Below are positions 19,306 to 27,696 of a stretch of DNA of 64,000 nt, piece by piece. Origin of the DNA: Streptomyces chromofuscus (GTDB taxonomy: Bacteria; Actinomycetota; Actinomycetes; Streptomycetales; Streptomycetaceae); the NCBI RefSeq assembly GCF_015160875.1, contig NZ_CP063374.1:4963501-5027500 (forward strand). Direction: 5' to 3'. The notes under the pieces are model-generated. The model did not search any database and was not told where the DNA came from. It saw only the letters and a program-made list of their open reading frames with translations. Both the position numbers and the translations under genes were made by a program. The first letter of the stretch is position 1. Each line of letters starts with the position of its first letter.

Positions 19306-20229
19306 TCAGCCGAGCCGCGCCGCCACCACCACCAGAACCGGCACTGACAGCACCGTCGACAGCAAAATCGCCTCGCGCGCCAGCGCCTCGCCCACCCGGT
19401 AGCTGCTCGCGTAGGTGAACAGGTTCTGCGCGGCGGGCAGCGCGGACGTCACCACCACGTCGAGCAGCGACGCCCCCCGAAGGCCGAAGACACCCGCCGC
19501 CAGTACCCAGGCGAGCACCGGCTGGGCGACCGCCTTCAGCGCCACCGCGAGCAGCACCGGCCCCCGCTCCCCGCCGCGCAGCGGCAACGTGCTGCCGCGC
19601 AGGGAGATGCCGAAGGCGAGCAGGACGGCCGGTACGGACATGTTCCCGATCAGCGTCAGCGGGTCCATGACCGGACCGGGGACGTGCAGACCCGTCCCCG
19701 ACACCGCGACCCCCGCCAGCGAACCCAGGGCGATCGGATTGCGCAGCGGAGTGAGCAGACGCTGCCACAGCGGCCGCGTCGCCCCACCGCCGGTCGACAG
19801 GTCCAGGATCGTCAGCGCGACCGGCGTGACCCCGACGAGCTGGAACAGCAGCACCGGCGCCACCAGCGACGCGTCCCCCAGCACGTACACGGCGATCGGG
19901 ATGCCGAGGTTGCCGGAGTTGACGTAGCTGGAGCACAGGGCGCCGATCGTCGTACGGCCCACGCCCCAGCGGCGGGCGACACCCACGGCCACGAACACGC
20001 CCGCCACGGCCGCCGTGCTCAGCGCCGTGACCAGGAGCCGGCTGGAGAAGATCACCGAGAGATCGGCGCCCGCGAGGGTGGTGAACAGCAGGGCCGGTGA
20101 GGCCACGTGGAAGGCGAGCCTGGTCAGGACCTCACGGCCCTGGTCGCCGAGGTGACCGCGCACACCGAGCAGGTAACCGGCCCCGATGACGACCGCGATC
20201 ACCGCGAAACCGCTCAACACCCCCTGCAC
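19306..20229 (-). CDS. AEC-family (auxin efflux carrier-like) permease
   Basis: This 307-aa membrane protein has about 10 hydrophobic segments, with the typical AEC halves SGFAVIAVVIGAGYLLG (N-terminus), SSYVNSGNLGIPIAVYVLGD (about residues 95-114) and LPAAQNLFTYASSY near the end. GTG 20229 is taken as the start because GGAGG lies just upstream on the minus strand and the first helix follows immediately. Longer upstream frames contain no plausible start signal. It converges on the Uma2 gene with a 7-bp gap. The substrate (an organic anion or amino acid derivative) is unknown. Confidence 0.83.
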   Translation of the reverse strand: MQGVLSGFAVIAVVIGAGYLLGVRGHLGDQGREVLTRLAFHVASPALLFTTLAGADLSVIFSSRLLVTALSTAAVAGVFVAVGVARRWGVGRTTIGALCSSYVNSGNLGIPIAVYVLGDASLVAPVLLFQLVGVTPVALTILDLSTGGGATRPLWQRLLTPLRNPIALGSLAGVAVSGTGLHVPGPVMDPLTLIGNMSVPAVLLAFGISLRGSTLPLRGGERGPVLLAVALKAVAQPVLAWVLAAGVFGLRGASLLDVVVTSALPAAQNLFTYASSYRVGEALAREAILLSTVLSVPVLVVVAARLG

Positions 20230-20406
20230 AGGGCCTCCTCGGCGCGGAGGAGGACACCGGGTATCGCGGGCGGGGCTGATCCATGGGGCATGCACCCAAC
20301 CCTCTGGGGCGGCCCTCGCCCAGGTCAATGTGATCCTCGTGGCGCGGCACGGGGCCGGTCCGCGATGACTTATGGCGGTCCCGGCGGTCTATGGGACGTG
20401 GATGCC

Positions 20407-20751
20407 ATGACCCCCGCCGAATTCGTGCTGGCCGGCCCCGTCACCCGGGACGAGGTGAAAGGGCTGTGCGATGACGTGCGGGCGTTGCTGGAGGCCACAG
20501 GGGCGCCCGTGGTGGTGTGCGATGTCGGGGGTCTCGGGCCACCGGGTCTGGCGACGGTCGATCTGCTGGCCCGGCTGGCGCTGACGGCAAGACGGGCCGG
20601 GTCCGGGATCCGGCTGCGTGACCCCGACCCGGCGCTACACGCCCTCCTCGATCTGGTCGGTCTCCGCTTCGAGGTGGAGGGGCAGCCCGAACAGCGGGAA
20701 CCAGCGCTTGGTGTCGAGGAAGCAGTGGAACCCGGTGATCCGGCCGTCTGA
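20407..20751 (+). CDS. STAS-domain protein (anti-sigma-factor antagonist-like)
   Basis: This 114-aa protein has a STAS-like fold: FVLAGPVTRDEVKGLCDDVRAL, then VVVCDVGGLGPPGLATVDLLARLALTARR and LLDLVGL. At the position where a phosphorylatable Ser or Thr is usual the sequence is LGPPGLAT, so regulation by phosphorylation is doubtful. ATG 20407 is preferred, and ATG 20365 is also in frame. The last 39 codons overlap, antisense, the 3' end of the convergent sigma factor gene by 117 bp. Confidence 0.65.
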   Translation: MTPAEFVLAGPVTRDEVKGLCDDVRALLEATGAPVVVCDVGGLGPPGLATVDLLARLALTARRAGSGIRLRDPDPALHALLDLVGLRFEVEGQPEQREPALGVEEAVEPGDPAV

Positions 20752-21648
20752 GATCTCCAGTACCTGCACCGCCCACGCGGCGAAGCCGCCCGACTCCGGG
20801 TCCGGCTTGTAGTGCGCGAAGCCCGGCAGGCCGTTGACCTCGACGGGCCGCAGCCGGGAGCCGGCGCAGGCGGAGCCGAGGGTGGTCATGAAGCCGGTGA
20901 TGTCGGCCGGGCCGCGCAACCACAGGTCGAACGGCGGCATCGTCATCACCGCGTCCTCGTGCAGCAGGGCGGTCAGCGCCGTCATGTCGTAGCCCTCGAA
21001 GGCCGCGACGTACCGCTCCAGGAGCTTTCGCTGCTCCTCGTCCAGGGGGTCCGACACCGCCGCGTCGGCCCCCTGGTCGGCCCGCTCGGCGAGGGTCGCG
21101 CGGGCGCGCTGGAGGGCGCTGTTGACCGACGCGACCGAGGTGCCGAGCAGCTCGGCGACCTCGCTCGCCTTCCAGGCGAGCACCTCGCGCAGGATCAGCA
21201 CGGCCCGCTGCTTGGGCGGCAGCTGCTGGAGGGCGGCCATGAAGGCCAGCCGCACCGACTCCTTGGCTACCGTGGCCTCCGCGGGGTCGGCGGTCGAGGG
21301 CAGCACACGGGCGTCCGGCATGGGCTCCAGCCAGGTGTGGTCGGGGCGCGGGGACAGCGCCGCCTGGGCGAGCGGGGTCGACTCCGACAGGTCCATCGGC
21401 CGGGCGCGCCTGTTGCCCGCGTTCAGCATGTCCAGGCACACGTTGGTCGCGATGCGGTAGAGCCAGGAGCGGACGCTGGAGCGTCCCTCGAACTTGTCGA
21501 AGCTGCGCCAGGCGCGGACGAGGGTGTCCTGGACCGCGTCCTCCGCCTCGAAGGAGGAACCGAGCATGCGGTAGCAGTAGCCCGTCAGCTCGACCCGGTG
21601 TTTCTCCAGTGTGGCGTCGAGGTCCGTCGTCGCCGTGCCGTTGCTCAT
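20635..21648 (-). CDS. ECF sigma factor with C-terminal SnoaL-like domain
   Basis: This 337-aa sigma factor has region 2 at about residues 12-80 (GYCYRMLGSSFEAEDAVQDT, then VRAWRSFDKFEGRSS and SWLYRIATNVCLDML) and region 4 at about 135-190 (LPPKQRAVLILREVLAWKAS, with EVAELLGTSVASVNSALQRA). A SnoaL/NTF2-like domain follows (about 205-330: YVAAFEGYDMTALTALLHED, then WLRGPADITGF and KRWFPLFGLP). Sigma factors with such tails (SigJ/SigG-like) are thought to be regulated by the extra domain instead of a classical anti-sigma factor. ATG 21648 is chosen because the longer frame adds unconserved residues. Confidence 0.88.
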   Translation of the reverse strand: MSNGTATTDLDATLEKHRVELTGYCYRMLGSSFEAEDAVQDTLVRAWRSFDKFEGRSSVRSWLYRIATNVCLDMLNAGNRRARPMDLSESTPLAQAALSPRPDHTWLEPMPDARVLPSTADPAEATVAKESVRLAFMAALQQLPPKQRAVLILREVLAWKASEVAELLGTSVASVNSALQRARATLAERADQGADAAVSDPLDEEQRKLLERYVAAFEGYDMTALTALLHEDAVMTMPPFDLWLRGPADITGFMTTLGSACAGSRLRPVEVNGLPGFAHYKPDPESGGFAAWAVQVLEISDGRITGFHCFLDTKRWFPLFGLPLHLEAETDQIEEGV

Positions 21649-21784
21649 CGTCCACCCACCCCTGTGGCCGTTCCGGTGCTGCGCGCCTTTGCGTGCAGCA
21701 CTTCGGAAGCTACCGCAGGCCACTGACAACGGCTCCCGGAGTGGGGAAAGGAGCAGGTCAGTCTGGGGGCGGGGCAGGGGCCGG

Positions 21785-23053
21785 CTACGCCGTGCGGGCC
21801 GCGGCCACCCGGGCCGCCGCGACCGAGCCCAGCAGCGTGATCCCGACGACGCCCAGCACCGCGAGCAGACCGACCGCCACGGTCCCGGCCCAGCCGCCCG
21901 CGTGGAAGGCCATCGCCCCCACCGTGCTCCCCGCGCTGGAACCGACGTAGTACGCCGACTGGTACAGCGCCGAGGCCTGGGCGCGTCCGTGCGTCGCCGT
22001 CCTGCTGACCGCGGAGGAGGCCACCGCGTGCCCCGCGAAGAAGCCCGCCGTGATGAGCACCAGGCCCAGCAGCACCAGCGCCAGCGAGTCGGCCAGGGAC
22101 AGCAGCAGTCCCGCGGCCGTCGTGCCGCCGCCCAGGTACAGCGCGCCCCTGCGCCCCAGCCGCCCGACCAGCCGGCCCGCCGCCGACGCCGACACCGTAC
22201 CCACCAGGTAGACGAGGAAGACGGAGCCCACCACGCCCTGCGGCAGCCCGAACGGCTCCTGCGTCAGCCGGTAGCCGATCACCGTGTACACGCCGCCGAA
22301 CACCGTCATGAACAGCGCGCCGATCGCGTACAGCCGGCGCAGCAGCGGGTCGGCGAGGTGCGCCCGTACCGTGCCCAGCAGCACCCGCGGGCGCAGCGAG
22401 CCCGCGGTGAAGTGCTTCGGCGCGGGCAGCAGCAGCCGGAAGGCGACCGCGCAGGCCACGGCGAGGACGCCGAGCGCGCCGACCGCCACCCGCCAGCCCC
22501 ACTCCTGCGCGACCCACCCGGTGACGACCCGGCCGCTCATACCGCCGACGCTGTTGCCCGCGACGAACAGACCGATCGCCGTGACCAGCGCCCTCGGCCG
22601 GACCTCTTCCGCCAGGTACGCCGTCGCCGACGCCGGCAGTCCCGCCAGCGCGGCGCCCTGCACCGCCCGCAGCGCGACCAGCGTCGTCAGCGATCCGGCG
22701 AAGGGCACCAGCAGTGCCACGGCCACGGCCACCGCCAGCGACGCCGTCATGACCGTACGGCGCCCGAACCGCTCGGACAGCGCGCTCATCGGGATCACGA
22801 ACAGCGCCAGACCGCCCGTCGACGCCGCCACCGTCCAGCTCGCCTCGCTCGCCGTCACGCCGAAGTCCCCCGAGATCAGGGGGAGCAGGGCCTGCGTGGA
22901 GTACAGCAGCGCGAAGGTGGCCACGCCCGCGAGGAAGAGGGCGAAGCTCATCCGGCGGTAGCCGGGGCCGCCCGGGGTCATACGGGAGTCGGTGACGGGA
23001 GCGGAGGAGGCGGCGCCCACGGTGGTGGACGCCCCGGTACTGGCGGGAGTCAT
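21785..23053 (-). CDS. MFS transporter (YnfM/arabinose-efflux type)
   Basis: The 422-aa protein has about 12 membrane segments. After a 30-residue polar N-terminus, the first is FALFLAGVATFALLYSTQAL. MFS signature A appears between helices 2 and 3 (LSERFGRRTVM, about residue 87), and a looser copy between helices 8 and 9 (GRLVGRLGRRGALYLG). The gene is divergent from a LysR-type regulator with a 63-bp shared promoter gap, so induction of an exporter by that regulator is the likely arrangement. The substrate is unknown. Confidence 0.87.
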   Translation of the reverse strand: MTPASTGASTTVGAASSAPVTDSRMTPGGPGYRRMSFALFLAGVATFALLYSTQALLPLISGDFGVTASEASWTVAASTGGLALFVIPMSALSERFGRRTVMTASLAVAVAVALLVPFAGSLTTLVALRAVQGAALAGLPASATAYLAEEVRPRALVTAIGLFVAGNSVGGMSGRVVTGWVAQEWGWRVAVGALGVLAVACAVAFRLLLPAPKHFTAGSLRPRVLLGTVRAHLADPLLRRLYAIGALFMTVFGGVYTVIGYRLTQEPFGLPQGVVGSVFLVYLVGTVSASAAGRLVGRLGRRGALYLGGGTTAAGLLLSLADSLALVLLGLVLITAGFFAGHAVASSAVSRTATHGRAQASALYQSAYYVGSSAGSTVGAMAFHAGGWAGTVAVGLLAVLGVVGITLLGSVAAARVAAARTA

Positions 23054-23116
23054 GTCTCGAAACTACGTACGCTCCCGCTCATCCGTCCAATGCACGGAAT
23101 CGCCATAATCGTTCCC

Positions 23117-24070
23117 ATGGTGCATCAACAGAGCTCACGGCCTCGGCTGTCACCGGCCAGTGACACAGAAGACATCGTCACACTCCTCGCCCCACGGCTC
23201 GCGCACTTCGCCGGCGTCGCCCGCACCGAGCACGTCACGAGGGCCGCGCGGGAGATGAACGTCCCCCAGTCCACCCTTTCCCGCGCGATGGTCCGCCTCG
23301 AAGAGGACCTGGGCGTCGACCTGTTCGCCCGCCGTGGCCGCACCGTCTCCCTCACCACCGCCGGCCGCGCCTTCCTCGCCTCCGTCGAGCGGGCCCTCGC
23401 CGAGATCGAGCGGGCCGCGGACGAGGTGCGCGCCGACGCCGACCCGACCACCGGGAAGGTCGCGTTCGGGTTCCTGCACACCATGGGCGCGGAGACCGTC
23501 CCGGGTCTGCTGCACGCCTTCCGCGCCGACCACCCCCGGGTCCGCTTCAGCCTGGTCCAGAACTACGGCGAGGCCATGCTCGAACGCCTGCGCGCCGGCG
23601 AGCTGGACCTCTGCCTGACCTCGCCCGTCCCCGACGCCCCCGACCTGGTGGCCCGCCGCCTCGACGAGCAGAAGCTCCGTCTCGTGGTCCCGGCCGATCA
23701 CCGGCTGGCCACCCGCAGACGCGTCCGCCTGGCCGAGGCCGCCGAGGAGACCTTCGTCACCCTGGAGCCCGGATACGGCCTGCGCCGCATCACGGACGAC
23801 CTGTGCCGCGAGGCCGGCTTCAAGCCGCGCGTCGCCTTCGAGGGCGAGGAGGCGGAGACGCTGCGCGGCCTGGTGGCCGCCGGCCTGGGCGTGGCCCTGC
23901 TCCCACCCCCGGCGGTGGCCCGGCCCGGTGTGGTGGAGCTGACCGTCACGGCTCCCCGCGCGGCACGCGAGATCGGCGTGGCCTGGCTGGAGGGCCGCCC
24001 GGACACCCCGCCCGTGGCCGCCTTCAAGAAGTTCCTGCTCTCCCGAAGGGGCAACCTGCTCCCCACGTGA
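23117..24070 (+). CDS. LysR-family transcriptional regulator
   Basis: This 317-aa protein has the LysR winged HTH at about residues 32-90 (FAGVARTEHVTRAAREMNVP, then QSTLSRAMVRLEEDLGVDLF and LTTAGRAFL), a linker helix, and a periplasmic-binding-like effector domain (about 105-310). ATG 23117 is used; an in-frame ATG at 23090 would add 9 residues. It is divergent from the MFS gene and probably controls it. Downstream lies the repeat array. Confidence 0.9.
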   Translation: MVHQQSSRPRLSPASDTEDIVTLLAPRLAHFAGVARTEHVTRAAREMNVPQSTLSRAMVRLEEDLGVDLFARRGRTVSLTTAGRAFLASVERALAEIERAADEVRADADPTTGKVAFGFLHTMGAETVPGLLHAFRADHPRVRFSLVQNYGEAMLERLRAGELDLCLTSPVPDAPDLVARRLDEQKLRLVVPADHRLATRRRVRLAEAAEETFVTLEPGYGLRRITDDLCREAGFKPRVAFEGEEAETLRGLVAAGLGVALLPPPAVARPGVVELTVTAPRAAREIGVAWLEGRPDTPPVAAFKKFLLSRRGNLLPT

Positions 24071-24199
24071 CCGCGGACGCCGGTGGGGGACGCGGAGCAG
24101 CCCCGAGGCGCGGCTCCACCACGTGGACGCCCCCGCCCCGACGCACACCTTGAGTCCCGCCGAATCCCTCGACCCCGGCACCCGTCGTTCGTCCACAAA

Positions 24200-24836
24200 C
24201 CCGTCGGCCGGCCGAACCCTTCGGTCTCGGCGCCCAAGCCTTCGCCCGCACCCGGCGGCCGTCCGAACCTGGCGGCCGGCCGAGCCCCTGGGTCTCGGCG
24301 TCTCGTAGTTGGCCCGCACCTGGCGGCCGGCCGAACCTCTGCGCTCAGCGTTTCAACGACCGTTCGAACCTGGCGGCCGAACCCTTGGGTCTCGGCGTCT
24401 CGTAGTTGGCCCGCACCTGGCGGCCGGCCGAACCCCTGCGCTCAGCGTTTCAACGACCGTCCGAACCCGGCGGCCGGCCGAACCCCTGGGTCTCGGCGTC
24501 TCGTAGTTGGCCCGCACCCGGCGGCCGGCCGAACCCCTGTGCTCAGCGTCTCAACGACCGTTCGAACCTGGTGGCCGGCCGAACCCTTGGGTCTCGGCGT
24601 CTCGTAGTTGGCCCGCACCCGGCGGCCGGCCGAACCTCTGCGCTCAGCGTTTCAACGACCGTTCGAACCTGGCGGCCGAACCCTTGGGTCTCGGCATCTC
24701 GTAGTTGGCCCGCACCCGGCGGCCGGCCGAACCCCTGCGCTCAGCGTTTCAACGACCGTCCGAACCCGGCGGCCGGCCGAACCCCTGCGCTCAGCGCCTC
24801 AACGACCGTCCGAAGCCGGAGGCCAACGGCATCCGC
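24200..24836. repeat. tandem array, period 97/101 bp, containing copies of a hydrolase gene's 3' end
   Basis: The marker GGTCTCGGCGTCTCGTAG recurs at 24291, 24388, 24489, 24590 and (one change) 24687, giving periods of 97, 101, 101 and 97 bp. The 4-bp difference is a GCCG present or absent. Each unit contains GTTTCAACGACCG or a close variant which, on the minus strand, is a copy of the last codons and stop of the hydrolase gene (FGRSL, two basic residues, then TGA in the gene; FERSLKR plus stop in several repeats). Open frames across the array come from repetition and G+C content, and I do not call them genes. Confidence 0.85.
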
Positions 24837-25552
24837 AATCCCAGCGGCGGCGGAGCGGCCAGCGCGTCCTCGACGGGCCGGGACAACGACCGCCCGAACA
24901 ACGCGCCCAGCACGAAGTCCTCTGTCAACGCCAGTACTTCGTCCCGGTGCTGACGCAACCCGTGCCCGTCCGAGTGCACTTCGAACCGGCACACGTCCCG
25001 GTTGGCCTTCTTCACCCGCGCCGCGTACCGGAACGACAGCTCGGGGTCCGTCCGCTCGTCGTTCGTGCCGTGCACGATGAGCACCCGCCGCCCCACCAAC
25101 TGCTTCACCGGTTCGGGCGACGCGGCCACATCGTCCTCCGGCAGCCAGGGGGCGATGGCGACCACGGAGTTGACGGCCTCGTGCCCGCCCGCGTGCAGCG
25201 CCGCGCGCCCGCCCATGTCGATCCCGGCCAGGCAGACGGGGACGTCGCCGTACCGCCGTACCGCCTCGTCCGCCGCCCAGGCGGCGTCCCGGGCCAGATG
25301 GGCCTCGCTGCCGTTCCACCCGCGACAGCGGTAGTGCACGACATGGGCGGCCAGCCCCTCGGCGCGTCCCGCGCGTACCAGACGGCGTCCCAACCCCTGT
25401 ACGGACGCGGCCGCGAGCAGGGAGGAGGGCCTGCGGGTGGAGTCCTCCTCGCCGCGGGGGAGCAGCAGCACCACTCCGCTCACCGCCGTCGGTTCCGGAC
25501 CGAACGCCCGTCCCAGCCGGGCCGTGCGAACCGGCGTCGCTTGCTGTGCCAT
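24791..25552 (-). CDS. alpha/beta hydrolase (dienelactone hydrolase-like)
   Basis: The 253-aa protein resembles small alpha/beta hydrolases. The nucleophile-elbow position reads AGIDMGGRAALHAGGH (about residues 108-123), with Asp where Ser or Cys is usual (G-x-D-x-G), VLIVHGTNDERTDP (about 157) gives the acid, and DGHGLRQHRDE (about 193) the His. It may act on an ester or lactone, or it may be a non-hydrolytic homologue. Its C-terminal coding sequence has been multiplied downstream as the tandem array, so the exact C-terminus (SGFGRSLRR) could itself be an altered version. Confidence 0.75.
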   Translation of the reverse strand: MAQQATPVRTARLGRAFGPEPTAVSGVVLLLPRGEEDSTRRPSSLLAAASVQGLGRRLVRAGRAEGLAAHVVHYRCRGWNGSEAHLARDAAWAADEAVRRYGDVPVCLAGIDMGGRAALHAGGHEAVNSVVAIAPWLPEDDVAASPEPVKQLVGRRVLIVHGTNDERTDPELSFRYAARVKKANRDVCRFEVHSDGHGLRQHRDEVLALTEDFVLGALFGRSLSRPVEDALAAPPPLGLRMPLASGFGRSLRR

Positions 25553-25637
25553 GACAGAACAGTGTCAGAAGCGCCGGTGTACGCCACCCGTCCGCACGGT
25601 CACCGTTACGTATCGGCGGAAACGTACACCGGGCGAT

Positions 25638-25649
25638 CTACGCGCGTAG
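25638..25649. promoter_or_regulatory. putative nucleoside operator, add copy
   Basis: CTACGCGCGTAG, a perfect palindrome, ends 16 bp before the add start codon. Its last bases (TAG) run straight into the GGAG ribosome site, and TTAGAG just downstream could serve as a -10. A bound repressor would block the promoter. Confidence 0.75.
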
Positions 25650-25665
25650 GAGTTAGAGTGCGGAA

Positions 25666-26829
25666 ATGACGAGCCAGACTGACCGGATGGGGCGCACGCC
25701 GAACTCGGACCAGATCCGCCGGGCGCCCAAGGTTCTGCTGCACGACCACCTCGACGGCGGGCTGCGTCCCGGCACCGTCGTCGACCTCGCCCGCGCGCCC
25801 GGCTACACCGAACTTCCCGACACCGACCCCGACAAGCTCGCCCTGTGGTTCCGCGAGGCCGCCGACTCCGGTTCGCTGGAGCGGTATCTGGAGACCTTCT
25901 CGCACACCGTCGGGGTCATGCAGACCCGCGAGGCCCTGGTCCGGGTCGCCGCCGAGTGCGCCGAGGACCTCGCCGAGGACGGTGTCGTCTACGCCGAGGT
26001 GCGTTACGCCCCCGAGCAGCACCTGGAGGGCGGGCTCACCCTCGAGGAGGTCGTCGAGGCCGTCAACGAGGGCTTCCGGGAGGGCGAGCGGATCGCCCGG
26101 GAGAACGGCCACCGCATCCGCGTGGGCGCCCTGCTGACCGCGATGCGGCACGCGGCCCGCGCCCTGGAGATCGCCGAACTCGCCAACCGCTACCGGGACC
26201 TCGGCGTCGTCGGCTTCGACATCGCGGGCGCCGAGGCGGGCTACCCGCCCACCCGGCACCTCGACGCCTTCGAGTACCTCAAGCGCGAGAACAACCACTT
26301 CACCATCCACGCCGGCGAGGCCTTCGGGCTGCCGTCCATCTGGCAGGCCCTGCAGTGGTGCGGCGCCGACCGGCTCGGGCACGGGGTGCGGATCATCGAC
26401 GACATCGAGGTCGCCGAGGACGGCAGCGTGAAGCTCGGGCGGCTCGCCTCCTACGTCCGGGACAAGCGCATCCCCCTGGAGCTGTGCCCCAGCTCCAACC
26501 TCCAGACCGGCGCGGCCTCCTCGTACGCCGAGCACCCGATCGGCCTGCTGCGGCGGCTGCACTTCCGCGCGACCGTGAACACCGACAACCGCCTGATGTC
26601 CCACACCAGCATGAGCCGGGAATTCGAGCACCTTGTCGACGCATTCGGTTACACGCTCGACGACATGCAGTGGTTCTCGGTCAATGCTATGAAGTCGGCA
26701 TTCATTCCTTTCGACGAACGACTGGCCATGATCAATGACGTGATCAAGCCCGGATATGCCGAGCTGAAGTCCGAATGGCTGTTCCAGCAGACCGCTTCCA
26801 CCAGGGGATCTGGCGCTTTGGAGGGCTGA
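25666..26829 (+). CDS. add: adenosine deaminase
   Basis: This 387-aa enzyme deaminates adenosine and deoxyadenosine to inosine forms, which the purine nucleoside phosphorylase at 47.4 kb can cleave. Zinc and catalytic motifs are in order: LLHDHLDGGL (HxH, about residue 24), HAGEAFGLPS (about 215, with the catalytic Glu), GHGVRI (about 240) and TVNTDNRLMS (about 304, with the metal-binding Asp). GTAGGAG upstream is a good ribosome site. The gene is monocistronic and divergent from the hydrolase gene. Confidence 0.95.
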   Translation: MTSQTDRMGRTPNSDQIRRAPKVLLHDHLDGGLRPGTVVDLARAPGYTELPDTDPDKLALWFREAADSGSLERYLETFSHTVGVMQTREALVRVAAECAEDLAEDGVVYAEVRYAPEQHLEGGLTLEEVVEAVNEGFREGERIARENGHRIRVGALLTAMRHAARALEIAELANRYRDLGVVGFDIAGAEAGYPPTRHLDAFEYLKRENNHFTIHAGEAFGLPSIWQALQWCGADRLGHGVRIIDDIEVAEDGSVKLGRLASYVRDKRIPLELCPSSNLQTGAASSYAEHPIGLLRRLHFRATVNTDNRLMSHTSMSREFEHLVDAFGYTLDDMQWFSVNAMKSAFIPFDERLAMINDVIKPGYAELKSEWLFQQTASTRGSGALEG

Positions 26830-26980
26830 GCGGGGGCGGGGAATGCGGGCGGGCGTTCACCATCCGTCCGTATTTCCATGTTTGCGGAGGGTGGCGTCAC
26901 GTGTTTACGTTCTTGGACCGCTCCCCCCTGATTCGTCATCCCCGTCATCCCGTTTCCGTCAGTCAAGGACGCAATTCACG

Positions 26981-27337
26981 ATGAAGCAGTCTGCCGCCAA
27001 GACCCTCGGTGTCGCCGCCCTCGGTGCCGCCTTCGCCGCCGCCGGCGCGGGTGCCGCCAACGCCGCTCCGGCCGCCCTTCCGGACGCGAGCCAGGCTCTG
27101 GACACGGTCGCCCGGACGCTGCCCGCGGAGAACCTCAACCAGACGGTGCCGGGCTCGGCCGCGGCGCTGCACCAGGGTCACACCGCGCTCGGCGCCGGCC
27201 TGCGGGCGGCCCAGCCGGCCGCCGAGTCGGTGCTCGCCGAGGGTCCGACCGGCCCGGCCGGCAAACTGCTCGGCGGGCTGCCGGTGCAGGGCCTGCCCAC
27301 CCACGGCACCCCGGTGAACGGCATCCCGCTGGGCTGA
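26981..27337 (+). CDS. small secreted protein, unknown function
   Basis: This 118-aa protein starts at ATG 26981 (AAGGAC upstream) with a Sec signal peptide ending at ANAAPA (about residue 27). The mature part is Ala/Gly/Pro-rich and low in complexity, ending in a repeated GLPxxG pattern (GLPVQGLPTHGTPVNGIPLG). I recognise no domain. A second small secreted protein of similar design is at 34867. It is followed by a strong terminator. Confidence 0.75.
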   Translation: MKQSAAKTLGVAALGAAFAAAGAGAANAAPAALPDASQALDTVARTLPAENLNQTVPGSAAALHQGHTALGAGLRAAQPAAESVLAEGPTGPAGKLLGGLPVQGLPTHGTPVNGIPLG

Positions 27338-27355
27338 GCCACCCCCGTGAACGTG

Positions 27356-27394
27356 CCGATGGGGCGCATCCCGAAGAAGGGTGCGCCCCATCGG
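27356..27394 (+). terminator. terminator after the small secreted protein gene
   Basis: A 13-bp perfect stem, CCGATGGGGCGCA with its complement, around a 13-base loop, 18 bp after the stop. It lies between this gene and the convergent PspC gene and may serve both. Confidence 0.85.
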
Positions 27395-27429
27395 CGTGTG
27401 CCCCTGAGGGAGGGCGGATCCGGTGGCTG

Positions 27430-27633
27430 TCACCAGGCCGTGCGGGCCGCCTTGGCCTCCGACGGCAGCAGGATCCACAGCGCGGCGTAGAGCAGGAACT
27501 GGGGGCCGGGCAGCAGACAGGAAAGCAGGAAAATCACCCGCATCGTCGTCGCGGAGGTGCCGAAGCGCCGTGCCAGCGCTGCGCACACTCCGCCGATCAT
27601 CCGACCACTGGTGGGGCGGGCAAGGCGGCTCAT
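27430..27633 (-). CDS. PspC-domain membrane protein
   Basis: The 67-aa protein consists of a single PspC domain: RPTSGRMIGGVCAALARRFG, then TTMRVIFLLSCLLPGPQFLL and YAALWILLP. ATG 27633 is preferred over a longer frame because the domain begins right after it and a GGAGC site precedes it. In other bacteria PspC domains take part in envelope-stress responses. No psp partners are adjacent. Confidence 0.83.
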   Translation of the reverse strand: MSRLARPTSGRMIGGVCAALARRFGTSATTMRVIFLLSCLLPGPQFLLYAALWILLPSEAKAARTAW

Positions 27634-27696
27634 CGCGGCTCCTTCGTGAGCGTCTGTCCGAGGCATCCCTGCCGGCTGCCTCGTCTGACATCAACG

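Noticed and set aside
24200..24836. CRISPR array
   Set aside because: Whole 97/101-bp units are near identical, with no unique spacers of constant length, and there are no cas genes.
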